NCBI GenBank assembly: GCA_900471485.1
Contig: UCEU01000035.1
Span: forward strand, 59,423 to 123,422
Source: Hyphomicrobiales bacterium
GTDB taxonomy: Bacteria > Pseudomonadota > Alphaproteobacteria > Rhizobiales > Rhizobiaceae
Reading direction: 5' to 3'
DNA: 64,000 bases
Made by a program: the position numbers and the translations under genes. The notes beneath the pieces are model-generated. The model made no database searches. It saw nothing but the letters and a program-made list of their open reading frames with translations, and was not told the origin of the DNA. Positions 40,567 to 48,394 of this stretch are shown piece after piece (position 1 is the stretch's first letter; each line of letters begins with the position of its first letter).

Positions 40567-42360
40567 TCAAACCAGCGCACGGCCCTTGGCGTCGATGGCG
40601 TTGGCGACGGCCTCGTCGGTGGCTTCATCCGGCAAAAGCATCTCGTTATGTGCCTTGCCCGACGGGATCATCGGGAAGCAGTTGGCGAGATTGGCGACGC
40701 GGCAATCGAAGATCACGGGTTTCTTGACGTCGATCATCTCCTGGATGGTCGCGTCGAGATCAGCAGGCTTTTCGCAGCGCAGGCCGACGGCGCCATAGGC
40801 TTCCGCCAGCTTGACGAAATCGGGCATCGCCTCGGTGTAGGAATTCGACAGGCGGTTGCCGTGCAACAGCTGCTGCCACTGGCGCACCATGCCCATGTAC
40901 TGGTTGTTCATGATGAAGATCTTGATCGGCGCTTCATACTGGATCGCCGCCGACATTTCCTGGATGCACATCTGGATCGAGGCATCGCCGGCGATGTCGA
41001 TGACGAGGCTCTCCGGATGCGAGATCTGCACGCCGAGTGCGGCCGGCAGGCCGTAGCCCATCGTTCCCAGGCCACCCGATGTCATCCAGCGGTTCGGCTT
41101 CTCGAAGCCGTAGAACTGCGCCGCCCACATCTGGTGCTGGCCGACTTCGGTCGTGATGAAGGTGTCGCGATCCTTGGTCAGCGCATAGAGGCGCTCCAGC
41201 GCATATTGCGGCATGATCACATCGTTGCTGTGCGTATAGGCAAACGAGTTGCGCGCGCGCCAACGGGTGATATCGGCCCACCAATCGGCGATCTGGCTCT
41301 TCTCCGGCTTCTTCGGCAGAGCACGCCACAGGCGGACCATGTCCTCCAGAACGCTGCCGACATCGCCGCGAACAGGAACATCGACGCGAACATTCTTGTT
41401 GATCGAAGACGGATCGATGTCGATGTGGATCTTCTTCGAGTTCGGCGAGAACGCGTTGAGGCGGCCGGTGATACGGTCGTCGAAACGGGCGCCGATGCAG
41501 ACCATGACGTCGCAATCATGCATTGCCATGTTCGCCTCGTAGGAGCCGTGCATGCCGAGCATCTTCAGCCAGTTCTTGCCGGATGCCGGATAGGCGCCGA
41601 GACCCATCAGCGTCGAGGTGATCGGGAAGTCGGTGAGTTCGACCAGCTCGCGCAGCAGCTTGGAAGCCTCGGGCCCGGAGTTGATGACGCCGCCGCCGGA
41701 ATAGATGATCGGGCGACGCGCCTTCGACATCAGCTCGATCGCCGCCTGGATCTGGTTCAGATCGCCCTGAACCTTCGGCTGGTAGCTCTTCTGGATCGCG
41801 TGGGCTGCCGGCGGCGTGTAGGTGCCGGTGGCGAACTGAACGTCCTTCGGAATGTCGACGAGAACAGGACCCGGACGGCCCGACTGCGCGATGCGGAAGG
41901 CTTCATGGATGATCGCCGCCAGATCGTTGACGTCCTTGACCAACCAGTTGTGCTTGGTGCAGGGGCGCGTGATGCCGACCGTATCGGCCTCCTGGAAGGC
42001 GTCGGAGCCGATCAGCGACGTCGGAACCTGGCCGGAGAGGCAGACGAGCGGAACCGAATCCATCAGCGCGTCCTGCAACGGCGTGACGGCGTTCGTGGCG
42101 CCGGGACCTGATGTAACGAGCATGACGCCGACCTTGCCGGTGGAGCGGGCATAACCTTCGGCCGCGTGGCCGGCGCCCTGCTCGTGGCGAACGAGGATGT
42201 GCTTGATCTCGTCCTGCTGGAAGATCTCGTCATAGATCGGAAGCACGGCGCCGCCGGGATAGCCGAACAGGTGTTCGACACCATTGTCCTTGAGCGCGCG
42301 GATAACGATTTCCGCGCCTGTCATCCGATTTTCGTCCGTCTGCTTGTCCGTGCCCGTCAT
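40567..42360 (-). CDS. ilvI: Acetolactate synthase large subunit
   Basis: This 597-residue thiamin-diphosphate enzyme has the expected three domains. They are marked by VEHLFGYPGGAVLPIYDEIF and the catalytic Glu in LVRHEQGAGHAAEGYARSTG, a central domain (KARRPIIYSGGGVINSGPEA), and the cofactor motif DIAGDASIQMCIQEMSAAIQ through FIMNNQYMGMVRQWQ. It condenses pyruvate to acetolactate or with 2-oxobutyrate to acetohydroxybutyrate. ATG 42360 opens the family sequence (MTGTDKQTDENRMTGAEIVI). A leader peptide and terminator upstream indicate attenuation. Confidence 0.96.
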   Translation of the reverse strand: MTGTDKQTDENRMTGAEIVIRALKDNGVEHLFGYPGGAVLPIYDEIFQQDEIKHILVRHEQGAGHAAEGYARSTGKVGVMLVTSGPGATNAVTPLQDALMDSVPLVCLSGQVPTSLIGSDAFQEADTVGITRPCTKHNWLVKDVNDLAAIIHEAFRIAQSGRPGPVLVDIPKDVQFATGTYTPPAAHAIQKSYQPKVQGDLNQIQAAIELMSKARRPIIYSGGGVINSGPEASKLLRELVELTDFPITSTLMGLGAYPASGKNWLKMLGMHGSYEANMAMHDCDVMVCIGARFDDRITGRLNAFSPNSKKIHIDIDPSSINKNVRVDVPVRGDVGSVLEDMVRLWRALPKKPEKSQIADWWADITRWRARNSFAYTHSNDVIMPQYALERLYALTKDRDTFITTEVGQHQMWAAQFYGFEKPNRWMTSGGLGTMGYGLPAALGVQISHPESLVIDIAGDASIQMCIQEMSAAIQYEAPIKIFIMNNQYMGMVRQWQQLLHGNRLSNSYTEAMPDFVKLAEAYGAVGLRCEKPADLDATIQEMIDVKKPVIFDCRVANLANCFPMIPSGKAHNEMLLPDEATDEAVANAIDAKGRALV

Positions 42361-42426
42361 GTTCTTGTTCCGTTTTGACTGCTGGGATTTGAAGGTTTGT
42401 AGCGGAAGAGCCTGAATTTCAGGCAT

Positions 42427-42449
42427 AAAAAAAGGCCCCTTCGGGAGCC
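42427..42449 (-). terminator. Attenuator terminator in the ilvI leader
   Basis: On the minus strand GGCTCC and GGGGCC pair (one G-U) around CGAA, followed by U7. It lies 36 nt past the leader-peptide stop and 67 nt before the ilvI start, where an attenuator must be. Confidence 0.8.
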
Positions 42450-42458
42450 TGTTGTCTA

Positions 42459-42506
42459 GCGCATGGGTGGCTGTCGCCGGATGGTTACACCATCCTGCCC
42501 ATGCGC
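42459..42506 (-). promoter_or_regulatory. Long leader hairpin of the ilvI attenuator
   Basis: A 9-bp stem (GCGCATGGG with CCCATGCGC) encloses a second perfect hairpin (GGATGG-N5-CCATCC). The left arm overlaps the last codons of the leader peptide, so a ribosome stalled upstream on Leu/Ile/Val codons would leave this stem intact or shift pairing. By eye, the antiterminator partner of the terminator is not certain. Confidence 0.6.
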
Positions 42507-42541
42507 TTTCCCACCACAATAAGAGCTGCTGCTATCTTCAT
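42485..42541 (-). CDS. ilvI leader peptide (18 aa)
   Basis: The short frame encodes MKIAAALIVVGKRMGRMV. The central run ALIVV carries Leu, Ile and two Val codons, with three Ala codons before it: the products of the ilv pathway and a related amino acid. Its stop lies inside the leader hairpin and a terminator with U7 follows before ilvI. No Shine-Dalgarno is visible. The promoter at 42551-42579 would place the first transcribed base at or within 1-2 nt of the ATG, so translation is probably leaderless, as reported for the Sinorhizobium trp leader. Function: charged-tRNA-dependent attenuation of acetolactate synthase. Confidence 0.78.
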   Translation of the reverse strand: MKIAAALIVVGKRMGRMV

Positions 42542-42550
42542 GGCGGGAAG

Positions 42551-42579
42551 TGATAGACAGAAAATTGCGTATCGTCAAC
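42551..42579 (-). promoter_or_regulatory. ilvI leader promoter
   Basis: GTTGAC, 17 nt, CTATCA, read on the minus strand, matches the rhizobial housekeeping form CTTGAC-N17-CTATAT at 10 of 12 positions. The predicted start site coincides with the ATG of the leader peptide. Confidence 0.7.
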
Positions 42580-42696
42580 GCTGCCAGCAACAAAAAATCG
42601 GCTGTGTCTCCTGGCGTGCCGCCGAGCCAGCGAAAGCCAGAAGAGTTTATTAAGCGTTGCTCCCTATACTTGTGCGCTACCGCAGGGAGTAGCCCT

Positions 42697-44736
42697 TTGC
42701 TGAACAACGACTTGCAGACACCAGGCAAGCCAGGCGAGCATGACCGCCGAGATGGAGATGCAGCGGGCAACCGCCTGCTCGGCCGCGTCGTCGCTTGCAG
42801 CGGCGCCCGCGCGACCATTGCCGCAGTCGCCGAGGCGGGCGGCACCGATCTTTCCGAACTCTGGTCCGTCGGCAAGCTGATCTCCATCAGCGTCGGGCTG
42901 AACCGCGTCGTCGCCCTCGTTTACTCCATGAACACCAGCACCCACGCATGGGGCGAAGGCGAGGACAACGGCTTCAGGATCGAGACCGAACTGCTCGGCG
43001 AGGTCCGCGTCGATGAGAACGGCCGCGAGGAGTTCTCCACCGGCATCTCGCGCTACCCCTATCTCGGCGCCGTCGCCCACCGCATTCGCGCCGCCGACCT
43101 CATGCGCATCTACGATGCCGGTGCCGGCACGACCGCCGTCATCGGCAAGCTCACGCAGGACGAAAGCATCGACGCCTCGATCCATGTCCCGTCGATGCTG
43201 TCCAAGCACTTCGCCATCGTCGGCTCCACCGGCGTCGGCAAGTCCACCGCCGTATCGCTGCTGCTGCACAAGGCGATCGAATCGGACCCCAAGCTGCGCG
43301 TCCTGATCCTCGACCCGCACAACGAATTCGCCGCCGCCTTCCCCAAGCACTCGGTCGTCATCGATACAGATACGCTCGACCTTCCCTTCTGGCTGATGCG
43401 CCTGGAAGAGTTCGCCGAGGTGGTCTTCCGCGGCCGCACGCCGGTGCCCGAGGAAGTCGACATCCTCCGCGACATCCTGCCCGAAGCCAAGCGCGCCTTC
43501 CGCGGCAGCGACAGCTCGCTCGTGCGTCGCACGACGGAAAAGAGCTCGATCACCGCCGATACGCCGGTCCCCTATCGCATGGCGGACGTGCTGGCGCTGA
43601 TCGACGAGCGCATCGGCCGCCTCGAAGGCCGCAGCGAAAAGCCGCTGCTGCGCTCGCTGAAGATGCGCGTTCTCGCCGCCATCAACGATCCGCGCTACCA
43701 CTTCATGTTCTCCAACAACACGATCAGCGATACGATCATGGAGACTGTGGCCGAAATCTTCCGTATCCCCGGCGATAACAGGCCGATCTGTACTTTCCAG
43801 CTCTCGGGCATCCCCTCCGAAGTGGTGAACTCGGTCGCCTCGGTGCTCTGCCGCATGGCATTCGAAATCGCGCTGTGGAGCGATGGCGCGATCCACATGC
43901 TCGTCGTCTGCGAGGAAGCGCACCGCTACATTCCGTCCGATCCCAATCTCGGCTTCTTCCCGACCCGTCAAGCGATTGCCCGCATTGCCAAGGAAGGCCG
44001 CAAATACGGCGTTTCACTGGGGATCATCACCCAGCGTCCCGGCGAGCTCGACCAGACCATCCTCTCGCAGTGCTCGACGCTGTTTGCCATGCGCTTGTCG
44101 AACGACCGCGACCAGGAAATCATCCGCTCGGCGATCCCGAACTCGTCGATATCGACCACCAGCTTCATCTCGTCGATCGGCAACGGCGAAGCCATCGCCT
44201 TCGGCGAGGCCATCAGCGTTCCCATGCGCATGCGCTTCTCGCGCGTCGATCAGAACCTGTTGCCGAAGGCGAACGGCGCCAACGTCAAGGTATCCGAGGA
44301 AGATCCCGACAACGTCGACCTGCGCAAGATCGTTACCCGCATGCGCTCGACCAGCGGGCCCGACATCTCCGCCTTCCAGCAGAGCTTCAGCACCGCCAAT
44401 CTTCCCTACATGGATGAAGAGGACGACGAGGACGGTTTCGCCGAACTGCCGTCGACCACCGCAAGCTTCTCCGTCGCCCCGCCCCTGGCACCCATCGAGC
44501 CTTACCGGCGAGACATGCTGCCCCGCGCGCCTGTCACACCCGCAGCACCTGCAGCTCCGCCCGAGACATCGATCGACAGCCGCCTCGAAGCGTTGCGACG
44601 CGAGATGCGCGCCGAAGCGCAGCCGAAGCCCGCTGAGCCGCAGGCCGGCACACCAGGCATTCGCCGCGAGCCGAACATGTCGCTGCGCGAAAGCATCCTC
44701 AAGAAGCCGTTGAGCAGTCTCTACAACAAGGACTGA
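42697..44736 (+). CDS. HerA-like (DUF87) ATPase
   Basis: The product, about 679 residues, is a HerA/FtsK-superfamily ATPase. It has an N-terminal HAS-barrel-like region (LLGRVVACSGARATIAAVAE, LWSVGKLISISVGLNRVVAL), Walker A IVGSTGVGKSTAVSLLLHKA, Walker B LRVLILDPHNEF, a further acidic motif LVVCEEAHRYIP and arginine finger region YGVSLGIITQRPGELDQTIL. The last 100 residues are Pro-rich and disordered. HerA proteins translocate DNA, often with NurA nuclease; no nurA gene is adjacent. The start is uncertain: TTG 42697 after GGGAG is preferred because the frame upstream (to ATG 42550) overlaps the ilvI promoter and lacks conserved features. Confidence 0.82.
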   Translation: MLNNDLQTPGKPGEHDRRDGDAAGNRLLGRVVACSGARATIAAVAEAGGTDLSELWSVGKLISISVGLNRVVALVYSMNTSTHAWGEGEDNGFRIETELLGEVRVDENGREEFSTGISRYPYLGAVAHRIRAADLMRIYDAGAGTTAVIGKLTQDESIDASIHVPSMLSKHFAIVGSTGVGKSTAVSLLLHKAIESDPKLRVLILDPHNEFAAAFPKHSVVIDTDTLDLPFWLMRLEEFAEVVFRGRTPVPEEVDILRDILPEAKRAFRGSDSSLVRRTTEKSSITADTPVPYRMADVLALIDERIGRLEGRSEKPLLRSLKMRVLAAINDPRYHFMFSNNTISDTIMETVAEIFRIPGDNRPICTFQLSGIPSEVVNSVASVLCRMAFEIALWSDGAIHMLVVCEEAHRYIPSDPNLGFFPTRQAIARIAKEGRKYGVSLGIITQRPGELDQTILSQCSTLFAMRLSNDRDQEIIRSAIPNSSISTTSFISSIGNGEAIAFGEAISVPMRMRFSRVDQNLLPKANGANVKVSEEDPDNVDLRKIVTRMRSTSGPDISAFQQSFSTANLPYMDEEDDEDGFAELPSTTASFSVAPPLAPIEPYRRDMLPRAPVTPAAPAAPPETSIDSRLEALRREMRAEAQPKPAEPQAGTPGIRREPNMSLRESILKKPLSSLYNKD

Positions 44737-44746
44737 ACGCCTCGGA

Positions 44747-45640
44747 CTAAGGTGTCAGGCGCTCCCAACTGTCGTCCATCTGGTTGCGGAACCACGTCAT
44801 CTGACGCTTCGCATATTGGCGGGTCGCGGCCGCGCCCTTTTCGAGCACCTCGTCCCGCGTCATCTCGCCCTTGAGCATCGCCGCGATCTGCGAGACACCG
44901 ATGGCCTTCATCACGGGCATCTCCGCCGGCAGCGACAGCGCCAGCAGTGCCTCGACTTCCTGCTGCGCGCCCTGTTCCAGCATCACGGCGAAGCGGCCGT
45001 TGATTCTCCGGTGCAGAACCTCCCGCTCGGGCAGCACGACGATCTTGCGCGCCCTCTCGGGATCGACGATCACAGGCCCCGTCTGACCCTGAAACTCGGC
45101 GATCGACCGGCCGGTCGCGCCGAGAACTTCAAGCGCCCGCACGATCCGCTGCCCGTCCTGCGCACGCAAGCTGTCGGCCACGACAGGATCGCGCAGAGCG
45201 AGCTCCGCATGAAGCGCCTCCGCGCCCTCCTCCAGCAACCGGGCGCGCAACGGATTCCTGATGTCTTCGGGGATCGCAGGCATGTCAGACAGCCCACCTG
45301 TCAGCGCCTTGAAATAGAGCCCGGTGCCGCCGACGAAGACAGGAAGCAGTCCATCGGCGCGCAGGCGCGGCAGAAGTTCACCCACGTCGCGAAGCCAGGC
45401 GCCTGTCGAATAGGCGGCGCCGGCGGGCACGTGGCCGTAGAGATAATGCGGCACGCCCTGCATGTCCTCGTCGGACGGGCGCGCCGTCAGCACCCTGAGC
45501 GTGTCGTAGACCTGCATGCTGTCGGCGTTGATCACGACGCCGCCATGGCGTTTCGCCAGGTCTACGGCCAGTGCGGACTTGCCGCTGGCGGTCGGCCCGG
45601 TTATCAGGATCGCGTCCATTGCGTTCAGAAGGTTTTCCAT
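44747..45640 (-). CDS. miaA: tRNA dimethylallyltransferase
   Basis: This 297-residue enzyme has the P-loop ILITGPTASGKSALAVDLAK, the DSMQVYDTLRVLTARPSDED motif with catalytic Asp and substrate threonine/arginine region, GVPHYLYGHVPAGAAYSTGA, PVFVGGTGLYFKALTGGLSD and the C-terminal RQYAKRQMTWFRNQ signature. It transfers dimethylallyl to A37 of tRNAs reading UNN codons. ATG 45640 is preferred (GAGGG 5 nt before the double ATG); 45643 is the alternative. The start touches that of serB on the other strand, so no intergenic space exists between them. Confidence 0.95.
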   Translation of the reverse strand: MENLLNAMDAILITGPTASGKSALAVDLAKRHGGVVINADSMQVYDTLRVLTARPSDEDMQGVPHYLYGHVPAGAAYSTGAWLRDVGELLPRLRADGLLPVFVGGTGLYFKALTGGLSDMPAIPEDIRNPLRARLLEEGAEALHAELALRDPVVADSLRAQDGQRIVRALEVLGATGRSIAEFQGQTGPVIVDPERARKIVVLPEREVLHRRINGRFAVMLEQGAQQEVEALLALSLPAEMPVMKAIGVSQIAAMLKGEMTRDEVLEKGAAATRQYAKRQMTWFRNQMDDSWERLTP

Positions 45641-45641
45641 C

Positions 45642-46532
45642 ATGGCCCTCGTTGCCACGCTTGTTGCCAATCCGTCAAATCCCGTTCTCACGCCCGAGAT
45701 CGCCGAACAGGCCGCCAAGGCGGTAAATGCCTCCGGTCTCTACTGGCTGGCAGACGGCGTTGCCTGCGATATCGCGCTCCGGGACGGCACGAACGCGGAT
45801 GAGGCGGAGGCCGCGATTCTCGAGGTGATCGGAACCGCAGCCATCGATCTGGTAGTCCAGCAAGCGGAAACCCGCCGCAAGAAAATCCTCATCGCCGACA
45901 TGGATTCGACCATGATCGGCCAGGAATGCATCGATGAACTCGCAGCCGAAGTCGGCCTCAAGGATCTGGTCGCGGCCATCACCGCGCGCGCCATGAACGG
46001 CGAGATCGCCTTCGAACCAGCGCTTCGCGAGCGCGTCGCGCTCCTCAAGGGCCTGCCGATCTCGGTGGTGGACGAGGTCATCGCCAAGCGTATCACGCTG
46101 ACATCAGGCGGCCCCGAACTGATCGCAACGATGAAGGCCAAGGGCCATTACACGGCGCTGGTCTCGGGCGGATTCACCGTCTTCACCAGCCGCATCGCCG
46201 CGACCCTCGGCTTCGACGAGAACCGTGCCAACATCCTGATCGAGGAAGAAGGTGTGCTCTCCGGCTTCGTCGCCGAACCGATCCTCGGCAAGCAGGCGAA
46301 AGTCGATGCGCTGAACGATATCGCCAGCAAGCTCGGCATTTCGCCGGAAAACGCGATCGCCGTCGGTGACGGCGCCAACGATCTCGGCATGCTGCACCTT
46401 GCCGGCTCCGGCGTGGCGCTTCACGCCAAGCCCGCCGTTGCCGCCGAAGCGCGCATGCGCATCAACCACGGCGACCTGACGGCGCTGCTCTACATCCAGG
46501 GTTATCGGAAGACGGATTTCGTCACGGTCTGA
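45642..46532 (+). CDS. serB: Phosphoserine phosphatase
   Basis: The 296-residue HAD hydrolase has motif I ILIADMDSTMIGQECIDELA (about 84-103), motif II in YTALVSGGFTVFTSRIA, the Lys of motif III in GKQAKVDALNDIA, and motif IV IAVGDGANDLGMLHLAGSGV. The N-terminal 80 residues are an ACT-like extension usual in alphaproteobacterial SerB. It dephosphorylates phosphoserine, the last step of serine synthesis. The frame extends upstream through miaA, but ATG 45642 begins the conserved MALVATLVANPSNP. It is head to head with miaA without a gap. Confidence 0.95.
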   Translation: MALVATLVANPSNPVLTPEIAEQAAKAVNASGLYWLADGVACDIALRDGTNADEAEAAILEVIGTAAIDLVVQQAETRRKKILIADMDSTMIGQECIDELAAEVGLKDLVAAITARAMNGEIAFEPALRERVALLKGLPISVVDEVIAKRITLTSGGPELIATMKAKGHYTALVSGGFTVFTSRIAATLGFDENRANILIEEEGVLSGFVAEPILGKQAKVDALNDIASKLGISPENAIAVGDGANDLGMLHLAGSGVALHAKPAVAAEARMRINHGDLTALLYIQGYRKTDFVTV

Positions 46533-46544
46533 TCATCGCGAGCG

Positions 46545-46564
46545 ACCGGGCCGCAAGGCCCGGT
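46545..46564. terminator. Hairpin between convergent serB and degP
   Basis: ACCGGGCC-GCAA-GGCCCGGT is a perfect 8-bp stem with a stable GNRA loop, 13 bp past the serB stop and 20 bp past the degP stop. No U-run follows. Confidence 0.5.
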
Positions 46565-46583
46565 CCCGCCGACCGGCCGCCGA

Positions 46584-48221
46584 TTATTCGAGCGGCACGG
46601 CCACGAAGCGTAGGTCGCCATTGGCGGCGGCGATCATCATCTGGGCATTACGCCGCCCGTCCTGCTTCAGTGCCTGAACCTTCGTGGCGACCGCTTCCGG
46701 CGTGCGCATGAACTCCTGCGCTACCTCGACGATCACGTCGCCCGCCTTCAGTCCCTTCTCGGCCGCCAGCGAACCCGGCGCCACCTCGGCGACGAGCACG
46801 CCGTCCACGCTCTCGGCAATGCCGAACGTCTTGCGGGTCTCCGCGCTCAGCGCCGAAAGCGAAAGGCCGAGCACCGGCTTCTGGGCGGCATCCGGCGCTG
46901 ATTGGTCCGGCTTCGCCGCACCCGACTTGTCCTCGCCCGTAGCACCCTGATCGGACTTGCCCTGATCCGATTTACCCTTGGCGTCAGGCATCGGCTGGCT
47001 CTGATCCGGCTCATCCATATCCTGGTTTTCATCTGGATCGGGATTGATCACGCCATCAGGCTCATTGTCGTTCGATGCGGCTTCGTCGCTATCCTCGAGA
47101 CGACCGAGCTTCACCTTCACGGTCTGCTCCTTGCCATCTCGCAGCACGAGAACATCGACTTCCTTGCCGACAGGGCTTTCCGCCACGACACGCGGCAGGT
47201 CGCGCATTTCGTTGACCAGCTTGCCGTCGAATTTCAGGATGACGTCGCCGGCCTTGATCGAACCGTCGTCAACAGGTCCGCCCTTGATGACGCCGGCGAC
47301 AAGCGCGCCCTTGGCGCTCGTAAGGCCGAGGCTGTCGGCGATGTCGTCGGTGACCGGCTGGATGCGCACGCCGAGCCAGCCGCGCCGGGTCTCGCCGAAT
47401 TCGCGCAGCTGATCGACCACGCCGGATGCAAGCTCCGACGGCACCGAGAAGCCGATGCCGATCGAGCCGCCGCTCGGCGAGATGATGGCGGTGTTGATGC
47501 CGATCACCTCACCCTTCATGTTGAACAGCGGACCGCCGGAATTGCCCTTGTTGATCGCCGCATCCGTCTGGATGAAGTTGTCGTAGGGACCGGCGTTGAT
47601 GTTGCGGCCGCGCCCGGAAATGATGCCGACCGTCACCGATCCGCCGAAGCCGAAAGGGTTGCCGATCGCCATGACCCAGTCGCCGATGCGCATGACGCTC
47701 GAATCGCCGAACTTGACCGATTTCAGCGGCGTCTTCGGCTCGACCTTGAGCACGGAAAGGTCGGTCTTGGTATCGGTGCCGATCAGCTTCGCCTTCAGCT
47801 TGCTGCCGTCGGCGAAATTGATCTCGATATCGTCGGCACCCTCGATCACGTGGTTGTTGGTGACGATGTAGCCGGTCGGATCGATGACGAAGCCGGAACC
47901 AAGCGAGCTGACATTGTGGTTGCCGCCCTTGTTGTCCTTCTGCTTGTTGAAGAAGTCGTTGAAGAACTCCTGGAAGGGCGATCCGTCGGGCGCGCGCGGC
48001 GCGGGTCCCGCCCCTTCGTCATCCTTGACCTTCTGCGACGTCGAGATGTTCACCACCGCGTCGAGGAGCCCGCCTGCGAGGTCGGCGACCGAGGCCGGTC
48101 CATTGGTCGGCGGCGTGCCTTGCGCATGCGACACACCGGCGAGCTCGACATTGGCCAGAAGCGCAACGCCCGTCAAAAGAGCAAGCGATCGTCTGTAGGT
48201 CGGGCGTGTCAGGGGGGCCAT
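46584..48221 (-). CDS. degP: Periplasmic serine protease, DegP/Do family
   Basis: The 545-residue protease has a signal peptide (LALLTGVALLANVELAGVSHA), the trypsin-like catalytic triad (His in YIVTNNHVIEGAD, Asp in TDLSVLKVE, Ser in NKGNSGGPLFNMKG), and two PDZ domains (WLGVRIQPVTDDIADSLGLT; LGLSLSALSAETRKTFGIAE). A low-complexity Asp/Gln/Lys linker of about 65 residues (DPDENQDMDEPDQSQPMPDA, KGKSDQGKSDQGATGEDKSG) separates the PDZs, longer than usual. It degrades or refolds misfolded envelope proteins. It lies downstream of hflC on the same strand with a terminator between. Confidence 0.95.
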   Translation of the reverse strand: MAPLTRPTYRRSLALLTGVALLANVELAGVSHAQGTPPTNGPASVADLAGGLLDAVVNISTSQKVKDDEGAGPAPRAPDGSPFQEFFNDFFNKQKDNKGGNHNVSSLGSGFVIDPTGYIVTNNHVIEGADDIEINFADGSKLKAKLIGTDTKTDLSVLKVEPKTPLKSVKFGDSSVMRIGDWVMAIGNPFGFGGSVTVGIISGRGRNINAGPYDNFIQTDAAINKGNSGGPLFNMKGEVIGINTAIISPSGGSIGIGFSVPSELASGVVDQLREFGETRRGWLGVRIQPVTDDIADSLGLTSAKGALVAGVIKGGPVDDGSIKAGDVILKFDGKLVNEMRDLPRVVAESPVGKEVDVLVLRDGKEQTVKVKLGRLEDSDEAASNDNEPDGVINPDPDENQDMDEPDQSQPMPDAKGKSDQGKSDQGATGEDKSGAAKPDQSAPDAAQKPVLGLSLSALSAETRKTFGIAESVDGVLVAEVAPGSLAAEKGLKAGDVIVEVAQEFMRTPEAVATKVQALKQDGRRNAQMMIAAANGDLRFVAVPLE

Positions 48222-48341
48222 AAAGCGTCCTCATTTCGAGCAAAAGCGCAGTTTGACCACCACCATAAGGCGGAATGATGGAGGGTGAAATCACCTTTTC
48301 GCGAAATCCCGTGCAATCTGCCGGGGCCATCTTTCCCGCAC

Positions 48342-48371
48342 AAAAAAGGCCGACGAAACCGCCGGCCTTTT
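48342..48371 (-). terminator. Terminator between hflC and degP
   Basis: AAAAGGCCG and CGGCCTTTT pair around a loop of about 10 nt, with T-runs on both strands, 24 bp past the hflC stop. The hflKC unit is therefore probably separate from degP. Confidence 0.8.
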
Positions 48372-48394
48372 CATGAAGTTCAGAGCTGGAATGC

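Noticed and set aside
40648..42111. A 487-codon plus-strand open frame
   Set aside because: It is antisense to ilvI, with an Arg/Ala/Asp-rich translation lacking any domain.
37618..42360. A genomic island or prophage remnant containing two TA pairs and nitrile hydratase
   Set aside because: No integrase, transposase, tRNA-flanked direct repeats or phage genes are visible, and essential ilvI and ilvH lie in the same stretch. Only local insertions are suggested.
42664..43971. A 435-codon minus-strand open frame
   Set aside because: It is antisense to the HerA-like ATPase, whose Walker motifs decide the coding strand.
46902..48278. A 458-codon plus-strand open frame
   Set aside because: It is the opposite strand of degP and is explained by third-position GC bias.
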